Of a stretch of DNA of 64,000 bases, positions 25,295-33,833 are shown piece by piece. Below the pieces are notes generated by a model. It saw only the letters and a program-made list of their open reading frames with translations, had not been told where the DNA came from and ran no database searches. The position numbers were made by a program, and so were the translations under genes. Where the stretch lies: positions 1 to 64,000 of the forward strand of contig JAXLQJ010000001.1 of assembly GCA_046331705.1 (NCBI GenBank). The letters are read 5' to 3'. The number at the start of each line of letters is the position of its first letter. Position 1 is the first letter of the stretch. Source of the DNA: JADJOY01 sp046331705 [NCBI: bacterium] (lineage in GTDB: Bacteria > JADJOY01).

Positions 25295-27955
25295 ATGACC
25301 ATCGGCAAGATTCTGATCGACGGTGAGCTCACCGGCGCCGCCAACGGGGCCACGTACGAGACGATCGACCCCGGCACCGGGCGGGTGATCGGCGAGGTCG
25401 CCCGCGCCGGGCGCGCCGACGCCGAGGCGGCGATCGACGCCGCGCACCGCGCCTTCGAGCGCGGCACGTGGAGCGGGCTCGCGCCCGAAGCGCGCGCCCG
25501 CATCGTCATGGAGCTGGCCGATCGCCTGCAGGTCGCGGCGCCGCGGCTCGCGATGATGGAGGCGATGGATTCGGGTGGCCTGGTGCGCCGCACCGCTTCC
25601 GACGTGTTCCAGGCGGCGCGCTTCATGCGCACGCTGGCGAGCTACGTCGCCAGGGACTACCCGTGGACGGAGGAGCTGCCCACGGGCGGCGGTTTCATCC
25701 CCAGCCGCAACTACCTGCGGCGCGAGCCGTTCGGCGTGTGCGCCGGCATCGTGCCCTGGAACTTCCCGTTCCTGATGGCGGTCTGGAAGATCGTTCCCGC
25801 GATCCTGATGGGAAACACGGTGGTGTTGAAGCCGGCGAGCGTCACGCCGCTGTCGGCGTGCCTGCTCGGCGAGATCGTCCGCGAGAGCGGCATCCCGAAC
25901 GGTGTGGTGAACGTGCTGCCCGGTCTCGGCGCCGAGGTGGGCGAGGTGCTCTGCACCCACCCGAAGGTCGCGAAGGTGGCGTTCACCGGTTCCACGGAAG
26001 TGGGCCGTCACGTGATGAAGCTCGGCTCGGCGACGGTGAAGAAGGTGACGCTCGAGCTGGGCGGGAAGTCCGCCAACATCGTCCTCGACGACGCGGACCT
26101 CGATCTGGCGATCGACGGCGCGCTCTTCGCGTGCTTCCTGCACTCGGGGCAGGTCTGCGAGTCGGGCACCCGGCTGCTCTTGCCCGCGAAGCTCCACGAC
26201 TCGTTCGTGGAGCGGCTCGCCAAGCGCGCCGGCGAGATCCCCATCGGCTACCAGCTCGACGCGCGCAGCAAGATGGGCCCGGTGGTGAGCGACAAGCAGC
26301 GCGCCACCATCGACGACTACGTGCGGATCGGGAAGGAGGGCGGCGCCGAGGTGGTGTGCGGCGGCGCGCCCGCGCAGATCGCGGGCTTCGAGGAGGGCTA
26401 CTACTACCCGCCCACGATCTTCGCCGGCGTCCGCAACGACATGCGCATCGCCCGCGAGGAGATCTTCGGACCGGTGCTTTCGGTGATCCGCTACCACGAC
26501 GTGGACGAAGCGGTGGCGATCGCCAACGACAGCGAGTACGGGCTGGGCGGCGGCATCTGGTCGCGGAACCTGGCGCGCGCCGAGTCGGTGGCGGCGCGCA
26601 TCCAGACCGGCACCACGTGGATCAACGACTTCCACGCGTTCTCGGACATGGCGCCGTTCGGCGGCTACAAGCAAAGCGGCATCGGCCGCGAGCTCGGCCA
26701 CCAGGGGCTTTCCGAGTTCGTGCAGCTCAAGCACGTGCACGTGGGCCTGAGCGCCCGGCCCGAGGACAAGATCGGTTTCCATCTGCTGCTCAAGGAGCCG
26801 AAGAGCGCCACCTTCGCGTACTCCGGGCCGACCCGCGTGTTCTCGGGTCCGCGCGCGGTGGCGCGCCTCGATCTGGAAGCGCGGGCGCTCGGCGGCAAGC
26901 GGGTGCTGCTCGTCAGCGACGCGGGCGTCATGGGCGCCGGCTTGGTCGATCGCGTGCGCGACGTGCTGGGACCGCGGATCGCCGCCACGGTCGCCGACGT
27001 GCCGCAGGACTCGGGGCTCGACGTCATCGACCGCGCCGCCGACGTGGGCCGCGCCGCGGGCTGCGACCTGATCGTGGCGCTCGGCGGCGGCAGCGTCATC
27101 GACACCGCCAAGGTCGTGGGAGTCGTGCTCAGCGAAGGCGGTCGCGCCATCGACCACGTACGCGTGGGCGGGCTCACCAAGAAGCCGCTGCCGCTCATCG
27201 CCATCCCCACCACCGCCGGCACCGGCAGCGAGGTGACGAACGCGGCGGTGGTCAAGAACGAGCGCATGGAGAGCAAGGTCTTCGTGGTCGACGAGAAGCT
27301 CTTTCCCGACGTCGCGATCCTCGACCCCGAGCTGCTGGCGACCTTGCCCAGGCGCATGACGGCGTCGACCGGCTTCGATGCCCTCACCCACGCCATCGAG
27401 GCCGCGACCAGCCGGATCTCGAACCCGATCTCGGACAGTCAGGCGCTGCACGCGATCCGGCTGATCGCGCGCTGGCTGCCGGTGTGCGTCGAGAACGGCG
27501 CGGACCTGGAGGCTCGCGGCCAGATGCAGTCGGCAGCGACCCTCGCGGGCTTCGCGGTGGCGAGCGCCCAGGTGGGCCTCGTGCACTCGATGTCCCACTC
27601 GATCGGCGCGCGCTGCGGCGTCCCGCACGGCACCGGCAACGGCATCCTCTTGCCGCACGTGATGCGCTTCAACGTGGGCGCCTGCGTCGACAAGATGGCG
27701 CGGGTGGCCGAAGCCCTCGGGGCCACGCGCGACGGGATGAGCGAGCGCGAGAAAGCCGATGCGGCCGCGGATGCCGTCGCGGCGCTCCTGGTGCGCTGTG
27801 GTCACCCCACCGGGCTTCGCGAGGTGGGTGTCACCGAGGACGTGCTCGGCGACTGCGCAAGCCTCGCGATCGTGGACATCACCGGGCTCTTCACGGCGCG
27901 GCCGGTCAAGGACCCGGGCCAGGTCGTGAGCCTCTACGAAGGCGCCATGGGCTGA
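25295..27955 (+). CDS. Bifunctional aldehyde dehydrogenase - iron-containing alcohol dehydrogenase fusion
   Basis: An 886-residue fusion. Residues 1 to about 495 are a classical NAD(P)-dependent aldehyde dehydrogenase (VPWNFPF, FTGSTEVG, general base Glu254 in LELGGKS, catalytic Cys288 in SGQVCESGTR). Residues from about 510 are a group III iron-dependent alcohol dehydrogenase (GGGSVIDTAK, TTAGTGSEVT, metal-ligand region FDALTHAIE and HSMSHSIGARCGVPHGTGN). The order is that of AdhE, but the N-terminal half has the betaine-aldehyde or phenylacetaldehyde-like sequence with a standard Cys loop, not the CoA-acylating type. It would convert an alcohol via aldehyde to acid with possible channelling. 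A GAGGGAG site precedes the ATG. Confidence 0.92.
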   Translation: MTIGKILIDGELTGAANGATYETIDPGTGRVIGEVARAGRADAEAAIDAAHRAFERGTWSGLAPEARARIVMELADRLQVAAPRLAMMEAMDSGGLVRRTASDVFQAARFMRTLASYVARDYPWTEELPTGGGFIPSRNYLRREPFGVCAGIVPWNFPFLMAVWKIVPAILMGNTVVLKPASVTPLSACLLGEIVRESGIPNGVVNVLPGLGAEVGEVLCTHPKVAKVAFTGSTEVGRHVMKLGSATVKKVTLELGGKSANIVLDDADLDLAIDGALFACFLHSGQVCESGTRLLLPAKLHDSFVERLAKRAGEIPIGYQLDARSKMGPVVSDKQRATIDDYVRIGKEGGAEVVCGGAPAQIAGFEEGYYYPPTIFAGVRNDMRIAREEIFGPVLSVIRYHDVDEAVAIANDSEYGLGGGIWSRNLARAESVAARIQTGTTWINDFHAFSDMAPFGGYKQSGIGRELGHQGLSEFVQLKHVHVGLSARPEDKIGFHLLLKEPKSATFAYSGPTRVFSGPRAVARLDLEARALGGKRVLLVSDAGVMGAGLVDRVRDVLGPRIAATVADVPQDSGLDVIDRAADVGRAAGCDLIVALGGGSVIDTAKVVGVVLSEGGRAIDHVRVGGLTKKPLPLIAIPTTAGTGSEVTNAAVVKNERMESKVFVVDEKLFPDVAILDPELLATLPRRMTASTGFDALTHAIEAATSRISNPISDSQALHAIRLIARWLPVCVENGADLEARGQMQSAATLAGFAVASAQVGLVHSMSHSIGARCGVPHGTGNGILLPHVMRFNVGACVDKMARVAEALGATRDGMSEREKADAAADAVAALLVRCGHPTGLREVGVTEDVLGDCASLAIVDITGLFTARPVKDPGQVVSLYEGAMG

Positions 27956-29844
27956 GCGTCCGGCGAGCGGCTCGCGGTGGCGAGCAGCTCGCGCACCGTG
28001 GCCACCAGGACCTGCCCGGCGAAGGGCTTCTGCAGCACGCGACACGCCGCGAGCCCCTCGCGTAGCCCGTCGAGCTGCTCGGACGCGTAGCCCGAGATCA
28101 GCACCACGGGCAGCGCGGGGAGCTTGCGGCGCAGCTCGATCGCCAGGTCGATGCCGTTCATGCGCGGCACCGCCACATCCGCGATGAGCAGGTCGATCCT
28201 TCCCCCGGCCCTCTCGAACGCCGTCACCGCGGCGTCGCCCGTCGCCGCCTCGACGACCCTCCAACCCGCGCTCTCGAGCAGCCGCGAAGCCAGCCGCCGG
28301 ATGGCGTCCTCGTCTTCCACCAGCAGGATCGTGGCGCTCGGCGGTCGCTGCCCGGAAACGCCATCCGCCGTCGCCGCAGCCGCCGGCCGCTTGTTGGCGC
28401 TCGGCAACACCAGCGCCAACGTGGTGCCGCGGCCGGGCTCGCTCGCCACGCCGACGAATCCCTGGCTCTGCTTGAGATAGCCGTACACCATCGCGAGCCC
28501 GAGCCCCGACCCCTTGGCGAGGCCCTTGGTGGTGAAGAAGGGCTCGAAGATCCGGGCCCGCGTGGCCGCATCCATCCCGATGCCGTCGTCCGCCACCTCG
28601 AGGACCACGTGATCCGGCGGATCGAAGTCCTCGCCGCAGAGCTCCACGTCGGCGGCTCGCGCGGGTCGCGTCTGGATGCGCACCCGGCCGCCTCGCGGCA
28701 ACGCGTCACGCGCGTTGACCACCAGGTTGAGCACCGCTTGCTCGAGCTGACCGCGATCGCCGAACGCCGGCGCGAGACCGACGTGCAAGCTCAAGCCGAG
28801 CTCGATGCCCTCGCCCAGCGAGCGACCGACCATGCTCGCCATCGCGGACGCCAGCTCGTTCAGGTCGATCGGCTCGCGGCGCAACCGCTGCTTGCGGCCG
28901 AACGCGAGCAATTGCTGGGTGACGGTAGCGGCGCGACGTCCGGCGCTGATCACCTGCTGTAGATCGGCCGCTTCGGGCCGTTCCGGCGAGACGCGGTTCT
29001 GCGCGAGCTCGGCGTGCCCGAGGATCACCGTGAGGATGTTGTTGAACTCGTGCGCCACGCCGCCGGCGAGCTGGCCGATGGCCTGAAGCTTCTGGGCTTG
29101 CAGCAGCTCCTCTTGCGCGCGTTCGAGATGGGTGAGGCTGGCGGCGAGCTGCTCGCCGCGCACGCGAAGGTCGCGCGTCAGCGCGCAACTCTCGAGCGCC
29201 CGCTCGAGATGCAGCCCGAGCAGCGCCAGGAAGGGCTCGTGCTCGGCGCTCAGGGTCTCGCGATGGAACGATGCGCGGCGCGCGCCACGCGCCGCCATCA
29301 CGACCCCCGCTGCTCGCCCGCCGACGGCCGCGAGCGGCACGCTCGCGAGCAGCGTTTCCGCCTCGGGCAACAACGCCGCGCCGAGCACGGCCAGCGCCTG
29401 CGGGCACGCCGGCAACGATAGGCTCGCGCCCGCGTACGCCGTACCGCGGGCGGACGACGCGAAGCCGCGAATGCGCTCCACGAGGTCCGCGCTCAGCGCC
29501 GCGCGCTCCGCGGGCACACCCGTGGCGACGACTCGTTGCTCCGAGGGATTGCCGTCCGCGCCGCGCAGCACGCAGACCGCCAGCACGGTGTCCACGTCGA
29601 ACGTGGCGCGCAGCAGCTCGACGGCGCGCTCGAGGATCGGCGCCGGCTCCTCGGCGCCGGTGATCGCGAGCGAGAGCTCGCCGAGGGCCCGGATCCGCGC
29701 CAGCTCGCGCTCGTGCTCGGCGCGAGCACGATAGAGGCGCTGCTCGGTGCGGACGAGCAGCTTGACCTGCGCGTCGAGCGCCGCGTTCTCGCGTTCGAGG
29801 CGCTCGATCTCGGCGACCGGATCGGGGGCGAGCTCAGTCGACAT
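27934..29844 (-). CDS. Hybrid sensor histidine kinase with C-terminal receiver
   Basis: The 636-residue protein begins with a coiled coil (about 10-55). A GAF-like sensor region covers about 55-215, then comes a second coiled coil and the HisKA phosphoacceptor His265 in GGVAHEFNNIL. A HATPase_c domain follows (NLVVNARDAL, DDGIGM, EPFFTTK, GSGLGLAMVYGY), and last a receiver domain (LLVEDED, phospho-Asp556 in LLIADVAVP, Lys in LQKPF). No membrane segment is present, so it senses a cytoplasmic signal. Its start overlaps the FIST gene stop by 11 nt, tying the two together. The 3' end overlaps the convergent ALDH-ADH gene by 22 nt. Confidence 0.93.
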   Translation of the reverse strand: MSTELAPDPVAEIERLERENAALDAQVKLLVRTEQRLYRARAEHERELARIRALGELSLAITGAEEPAPILERAVELLRATFDVDTVLAVCVLRGADGNPSEQRVVATGVPAERAALSADLVERIRGFASSARGTAYAGASLSLPACPQALAVLGAALLPEAETLLASVPLAAVGGRAAGVVMAARGARRASFHRETLSAEHEPFLALLGLHLERALESCALTRDLRVRGEQLAASLTHLERAQEELLQAQKLQAIGQLAGGVAHEFNNILTVILGHAELAQNRVSPERPEAADLQQVISAGRRAATVTQQLLAFGRKQRLRREPIDLNELASAMASMVGRSLGEGIELGLSLHVGLAPAFGDRGQLEQAVLNLVVNARDALPRGGRVRIQTRPARAADVELCGEDFDPPDHVVLEVADDGIGMDAATRARIFEPFFTTKGLAKGSGLGLAMVYGYLKQSQGFVGVASEPGRGTTLALVLPSANKRPAAAATADGVSGQRPPSATILLVEDEDAIRRLASRLLESAGWRVVEAATGDAAVTAFERAGGRIDLLIADVAVPRMNGIDLAIELRRKLPALPVVLISGYASEQLDGLREGLAACRVLQKPFAGQVLVATVRELLATASRSPDAQPMAPS

Positions 29845-31039
29845 CGAAGAGTGCGCACAAGGCGACGGTGTAGTTCTGGTAGCGCGGCTTTCCAGCCACG
29901 GGCGCGATCTCACCGAAGCAATGGAACCCCACCCAGGGCACGGTGGTGCCGAGCACCGACTGGAGCGGGCGCACGATCTGATCGGCGGCGCAGCCGCCGA
30001 AGAGGACCCGGCCGCGCCCCGCGCAATCGAATTGGAGCACCAGCACTGGCGTGCGTCCGCGACCGCGATCGAGGATGCGACGCGCGCATCGCTCAGCGCT
30101 CTCGCGTATGCGATCCGGATCGCGACGCGCGATCCGGACCTTGCGCCCCGTGTCGAGCCCGCCGCCTGGAAAGAAGAGCGCATGGGTGCTCTTGTCGAGC
30201 CCGAGCGGCGTGCGGATCACGAACGGATCTCGCTCCTCGGCGCCGTCCTCGACATCGCCCTCGGCCACCCGGTCGGCGAGGCTCAGGTGGATCACGCCCT
30301 CGGCGTTGAGGTCCTGCGGATCGCCGTCGAGGTAGTCCTTGAAGACCGTCCACGCTGGACGGCCGTCGATCTCGTGAAGCCAACCGCCGGCGGCGCGCGT
30401 GACCGAGAGCTCGAGGCCGATGGGAGAGCAGCCGTGGCTCACGGCGAGCTCCAGGTGCGCCTCGCCGCTCAGCAGGATGGCGGCGACCCCGCCGCTCAGG
30501 ACCTGATCGTCGACGAACTGATAGGTCCGCTCGAACGCCATCGCATCGCCGGCAGCGCCTCCGACCACGGGCAGGGAAGGCGGCAAGGTCTCGCTCAGCG
30601 CATCCAGGAACTCGGTGCAGTTGCCCACCAAGCCGTCGGGAAAGACGAACAACCCGAGAGGATTCGCGGCACCGACGGCGGTGACGGCGGCAGCGAGTCG
30701 ACGGCCCGCTCCGGCCGAATCCTCGCCGTATCCCCCGATCAGGAACGGATGACAGGTCAACACGTCGGAAGCGATCGCGAGCACCGCGACCGCTTGCTCG
30801 CGCTCCTCCGAGTCCGAGCCGGCGATCACGCCCTCGCCCGAGCACCCGGCGATGCGCGCACCAGGCGCCGCCTCGCGAACCGCGGCGAGCAACGCCGCGT
30901 GATCGTACGCCGCGGTCGCGAAGACCCAGCAGAAGAGCGGCACGCCCGCGGGCAGCCCGGCGCGCGCGAGCTCGGCCGCCTGGCGCCCGGCCGCCCGCGA
31001 CTCGCGCAGTGTGCTCTTGCCGACACCCGCACGCAGCAT
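29834..31039 (-). CDS. FIST-domain sensory protein
   Basis: The 401-residue protein carries FIST_N (GCSGEGVIAG, VVGGAAGDAM) and FIST_C (VSHGCSPIG, LFGGCAADQI, GFHCFGEIAP) domains. FIST proteins bind small ligands, possibly amino acids, and feed signal-transduction proteins. There is no signal peptide. A GGGGAG ribosome site precedes the ATG. The next gene, a hybrid histidine kinase, starts inside its last codons, so the FIST protein is very likely the ligand sensor for that kinase. Confidence 0.9.
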   Translation of the reverse strand: MLRAGVGKSTLRESRAAGRQAAELARAGLPAGVPLFCWVFATAAYDHAALLAAVREAAPGARIAGCSGEGVIAGSDSEEREQAVAVLAIASDVLTCHPFLIGGYGEDSAGAGRRLAAAVTAVGAANPLGLFVFPDGLVGNCTEFLDALSETLPPSLPVVGGAAGDAMAFERTYQFVDDQVLSGGVAAILLSGEAHLELAVSHGCSPIGLELSVTRAAGGWLHEIDGRPAWTVFKDYLDGDPQDLNAEGVIHLSLADRVAEGDVEDGAEERDPFVIRTPLGLDKSTHALFFPGGGLDTGRKVRIARRDPDRIRESAERCARRILDRGRGRTPVLVLQFDCAGRGRVLFGGCAADQIVRPLQSVLGTTVPWVGFHCFGEIAPVAGKPRYQNYTVALCALFDVD

Positions 31040-31249
31040 CGCGGCTCCCCTCTCGCGGCGCGTCGCTGCTCGAGCTCCCGCACCGCGCCCCGAGGCACCG
31101 AATGCTACCGCAGCGCGCCCTGGCGCGGGTACGAAATCTGGGCACGCCCAGCGTGAGCCCGGCGCGCCACTCGGCGTGGAGTCCGCGGTGGGAGCGAACG
31201 GGACGCGTGTCGCGCGGACACCGAGACGCTCGAAGGCGCCGTTCGAGCG
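31040..31249. other. Intergenic region between the DLH and FIST genes
   Basis: These 210 bases hold no gene I can support. CTGGGCACGCCCAG (31138-31151) is an inverted repeat with 6-bp arms. ATGCTA at 31102-31107 reads TAGCAT on the minus strand and could be the -10 element of the FIST-kinase operon. A 6-bp hairpin (CGTTCG 31240-31245, CGAACG 31254-31259) spans the dienelactone hydrolase stop and may terminate it. Confidence 0.4.
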
Positions 31250-32122
31250 TCAGCGAACGCCGTGCTTCTCGAACCAGCTTCGCAGACGCGACCAGCCGTC
31301 CTGCGCGGCGTCGGCGCGATAGGTCGCCCGGTAGTCGGCGTGGAAGCCGTGTGGTGCGCCCGGGTAAACGACGATCTCGCTCGGCTTGCCCGCGGCCGCG
31401 AGCGCCGTGCGCATCCGCTCGACGTCGGCTTGCGGGATGCCGTCGTCGGCCCCGCCGTAGAGCCCGAGCACGGGCGCTCGAAGATCGTTCACGAGGTCGA
31501 TCGGCTGCCGCGGATGAAGCTCGTCACTGGGGCTGGTCGCGATGCGCCCGTACCACGCCACACCGGCCTTGAGCTTCGCGTTGTGCGCCGCGTAGAGCCA
31601 CACGATGCGCCCACCCCAGCAGAAGCCGGTGATCCCGAGCTTCGCCGTGTCGGCCTTGCCGGTGCCCTCGGCCCACGCCACGGCGGCGTCGAGATCGCTC
31701 ATCACCTGCGCGTCGGGCACCTTGTAGACGACGCTCTCGAGAATCTGCTTCACGTCCGTCATCTTCGACACGTCGCCCTGGCGAGCGTAGAGCTCGGGCG
31801 CGATGGCCAGGTGGCCGAGCTTCGCGAGGCGGCGGCACACGTCCTTGATGTACTCGTGAACGCCGAAGATCTCCTGCACCACCAGCACGACCGGCAACGC
31901 CGAGCCGCCGTCCGGCATCGCTCGGTAAGCAGGCAGGGTTCCACCGGCGACGGGAATCCGGACCTCGCCCGCCACCAAGCCATCCGCCTCGGTGTGAATC
32001 GCCGTCTGGGCCATCACCGGCCCCGCGGCAACGGTGAAACCAACGGCCAACGACGTCACCACGAACTCGCGACGCGTGACCTCGGCGGGCTCGGAAACCG
32101 CGGCTGGGTGCGTGTCCTTCAT
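31250..32122 (-). CDS. Tat-exported dienelactone hydrolase family protein
   Basis: The 290-residue protein has a twin-arginine signal ([13 protein letters not shown], cut after VMAQ). The dienelactone hydrolase core shows the Cys nucleophile in GFCWGG (Cys168), the acid in YGGADDGIP (about Asp226-227) and His258 in [11 protein letters not shown] Cys nucleophile rather than Ser is the family hallmark. Tat export implies folding before transport. AAGGAGG lies seven bases before the ATG, a strong ribosome site. It probably cleaves lactones or small esters in the periplasm; chlorocatechol pathway genes are not nearby, so the physiological substrate is open. Confidence 0.9.
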   Translation of the reverse strand: MKDTHPAAVSEPAEVTRREFVVTSLAVGFTVAAGPVMAQTAIHTEADGLVAGEVRIPVAGGTLPAYRAMPDGGSALPVVLVVQEIFGVHEYIKDVCRRLAKLGHLAIAPELYARQGDVSKMTDVKQILESVVYKVPDAQVMSDLDAAVAWAEGTGKADTAKLGITGFCWGGRIVWLYAAHNAKLKAGVAWYGRIATSPSDELHPRQPIDLVNDLRAPVLGLYGGADDGIPQADVERMRTALAAAGKPSEIVVYPGAPHGFHADYRATYRADAAQDGWSRLRSWFEKHGVR

Positions 32123-32233
32123 CGTGCGCCTCCTTCTGTCGCGAGGCTAACCGGCTCGCCGACGACTCGCCGGGAGCGCGTGCCTCTCGACGAGCTGTTA
32201 GCTTGCGGAGATCGAAGCTCCGGGGGGAACAAG

Positions 32234-32887
32234 ATGACGATCGTCTTCTACGCGGGTTCGGGTTCGCCGTACGTGTGGCGGGTGTGGCTCGCGCTCGAGC
32301 ACAAGGCCGTGCCGTACGAGCTGCGGATGCTGTCGTTCCAGGCCGGCGATCTGGGCACGCCCGAGTTCCTGGCGATCAACCCGCGCCACAAGGTGCCGGC
32401 GATCGTGGATGATGGTTTCGCGCTCTACGAGTCGGCGGCCATCGTCCGCTACCTGGAGGAGTGCTACCCGGATTCGGGCAAGTCGCTCTTCCCGGGCAAC
32501 GTGACGACGCGCGCGATCACCAACCGGATGATCGCCGAGACGGACGCGTACGTGGCGCCGGCCATCGAGAACCTGGTGGAGGAGATCCTGTTCACGCCGG
32601 AGGCCGAGCGCGACGCCGAGAAGATCGCGGCGGCGCGCACCAGCCTGGGCGAGGAGCTCGCGCATTTCGAGCGCGACATCGTCGACGAGCATCTGGCCGG
32701 TGCGGCGGTCTCGGCCGCGGACTTCTCGCTCTATCCGCTGCTCGCCCTCGCGCGCCGAATGCAGACCAAGTTCGTCCCCACCCTCGACGTCGACGGCATC
32801 GTGGGCACGAAGCTCCGGGCGTGGGAGAAGCGGATCCAGGCCTTGCCGTACTTCGCGAAGACGATCCCGCCTCATTGGAAGGGCTGA
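32234..32887 (+). CDS. Glutathione S-transferase family protein
   Basis: A 217-residue GST: an N-terminal thioredoxin-like domain with GSGSPYVWRVWLAL (catalytic Ser/Tyr region), NPRHKVPAIVDDGFALYESAAIVRYLEE (cis-Pro and glutathione gamma-Glu site, ES), and an all-helical C-terminal domain (AAVSAADFSLYPLL with the N-capping Asp). The ATG follows GGGGGGAAC. A TAGCTT hexamer at 32199-32204 is a possible -10 element. The stop is one base from the convergent cyclase-like gene. Likely detoxification or a specialised isomerase or lyase. Confidence 0.9.
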   Translation: MTIVFYAGSGSPYVWRVWLALEHKAVPYELRMLSFQAGDLGTPEFLAINPRHKVPAIVDDGFALYESAAIVRYLEECYPDSGKSLFPGNVTTRAITNRMIAETDAYVAPAIENLVEEILFTPEAERDAEKIAAARTSLGEELAHFERDIVDEHLAGAAVSAADFSLYPLLALARRMQTKFVPTLDVDGIVGTKLRAWEKRIQALPYFAKTIPPHWKG

Positions 32888-32888
32888 C

Positions 32889-33833
32889 TCAGCGCACGCG
32901 CATGCCACGAGCCGCGTCCCAGTGGAGCGGCCGCTCGCTCTTCGGTAGCGGCGCCTCCGCGGCCGCGCTGGTCGTGACACCGTGCGGCCAGTCCGGCGGG
33001 CAGATCGCGACGAAGCGCGCGTAGCCGCCGGTGCCGCCGCCGAGCTTCGGATAGCCGATCGCGATCAGCGCGCCGGTCTCGGGGACCTGGTCCAGGTTCG
33101 CCACGCCTTCCGCCTGCGTGTAGCCGTGGTGCATCAGCCACGCTTCGCCTTCGAGGGTGGGCGTGGTGTCGGTGTCGAGCGGCTCGTGGCCGTGGAACAG
33201 GATGTGTCGCTCTTCGTGCAGGAACCGTAGGGCGGCGAGGCTGACGCCGGGAAACGGTGTGCGCGTCGCGAGCGCCGGATCGGGCCAATCCTTCGACCAG
33301 TCCGAGCGCACCATCACCACCGAGCCGGCGGGAATCCGTCCGTTGCGCGCCTCCCACGCGAGCAGGTCCGGCACTTGCAGGTGGTAGCCCGGGTCGTTCT
33401 TCACCTGCTCGACGATCGACACCACCGCCAGCGGTCGTACCGCGTACGTGGGAGGCAGCTCGTCGATGGCGGGGTAGCTCGGGTCCCAGTGCGCCGGTGG
33501 ATCGAGCTGCGTGCCGAGCTGGTCGGTGGCGAGCGCGTAGCGCGTGGCCTCGAAGCCGTCGGCGGCGTACGAGTACGCCTTGCCGGTCTCGGGGTTGAGC
33601 GCGCGCTCGAACGTCGACGCGCCGAAGCCCGACCACACCGGGATGCTCGGCGTGATGGTGTGCGTGAGGTCCACGTAGCGCGCCGTCGCCAGCGAGTCGG
33701 CGTAGACTTTCCAGAGATTCGTCGGGTGGGCGAGCGCGACCTCCGTGGATGCACCGACCCGCGCGCACCCGGCGAGCATCGACACGGCCACCGCTCCCAC
33801 CCCGATCCCCCACACTCCATGACCCCATCTCAT
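32889..33833 (-). CDS. Cyclase/kynurenine-formamidase-like lipoprotein
   Basis: The 314-residue lipoprotein (Cys23 in SMLAGC) carries the putative-cyclase fold: VDLTHTITPSIPVWSG, LGTQLDPPAHWD, IPAGSVVMVRSDWSKDW and FHGHEPLDTD. In kynurenine formamidases the metal motif reads HxGTHxDxPxH. Here it reads QLGTQLDPPAH, with both leading His replaced by Gln while Asp and the last His remain; GTQxD variants are known in the wider family. It therefore probably hydrolyses or dehydrates a different amide, lactone or carbohydrate. It is divergent from the second GH5 gene, with overlapping 5' ends. Confidence 0.8.
   Translation of the reverse strand: MRWGHGVWGIGVGAVAVSMLAGCARVGASTEVALAHPTNLWKVYADSLATARYVDLTHTITPSIPVWSGFGASTFERALNPETGKAYSYAADGFEATRYALATDQLGTQLDPPAHWDPSYPAIDELPPTYAVRPLAVVSIVEQVKNDPGYHLQVPDLLAWEARNGRIPAGSVVMVRSDWSKDWPDPALATRTPFPGVSLAALRFLHEERHILFHGHEPLDTDTTPTLEGEAWLMHHGYTQAEGVANLDQVPETGALIAIGYPKLGGGTGGYARFVAICPPDWPHGVTTSAAAEAPLPKSERPLHWDAARGMRVR

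Noticed and set aside
25130-28264. Minus-strand open frame of about 1040 codons across the ALDH-ADH fusion
   Set aside because: Antisense shadow; the plus strand encodes two well-conserved enzymes.
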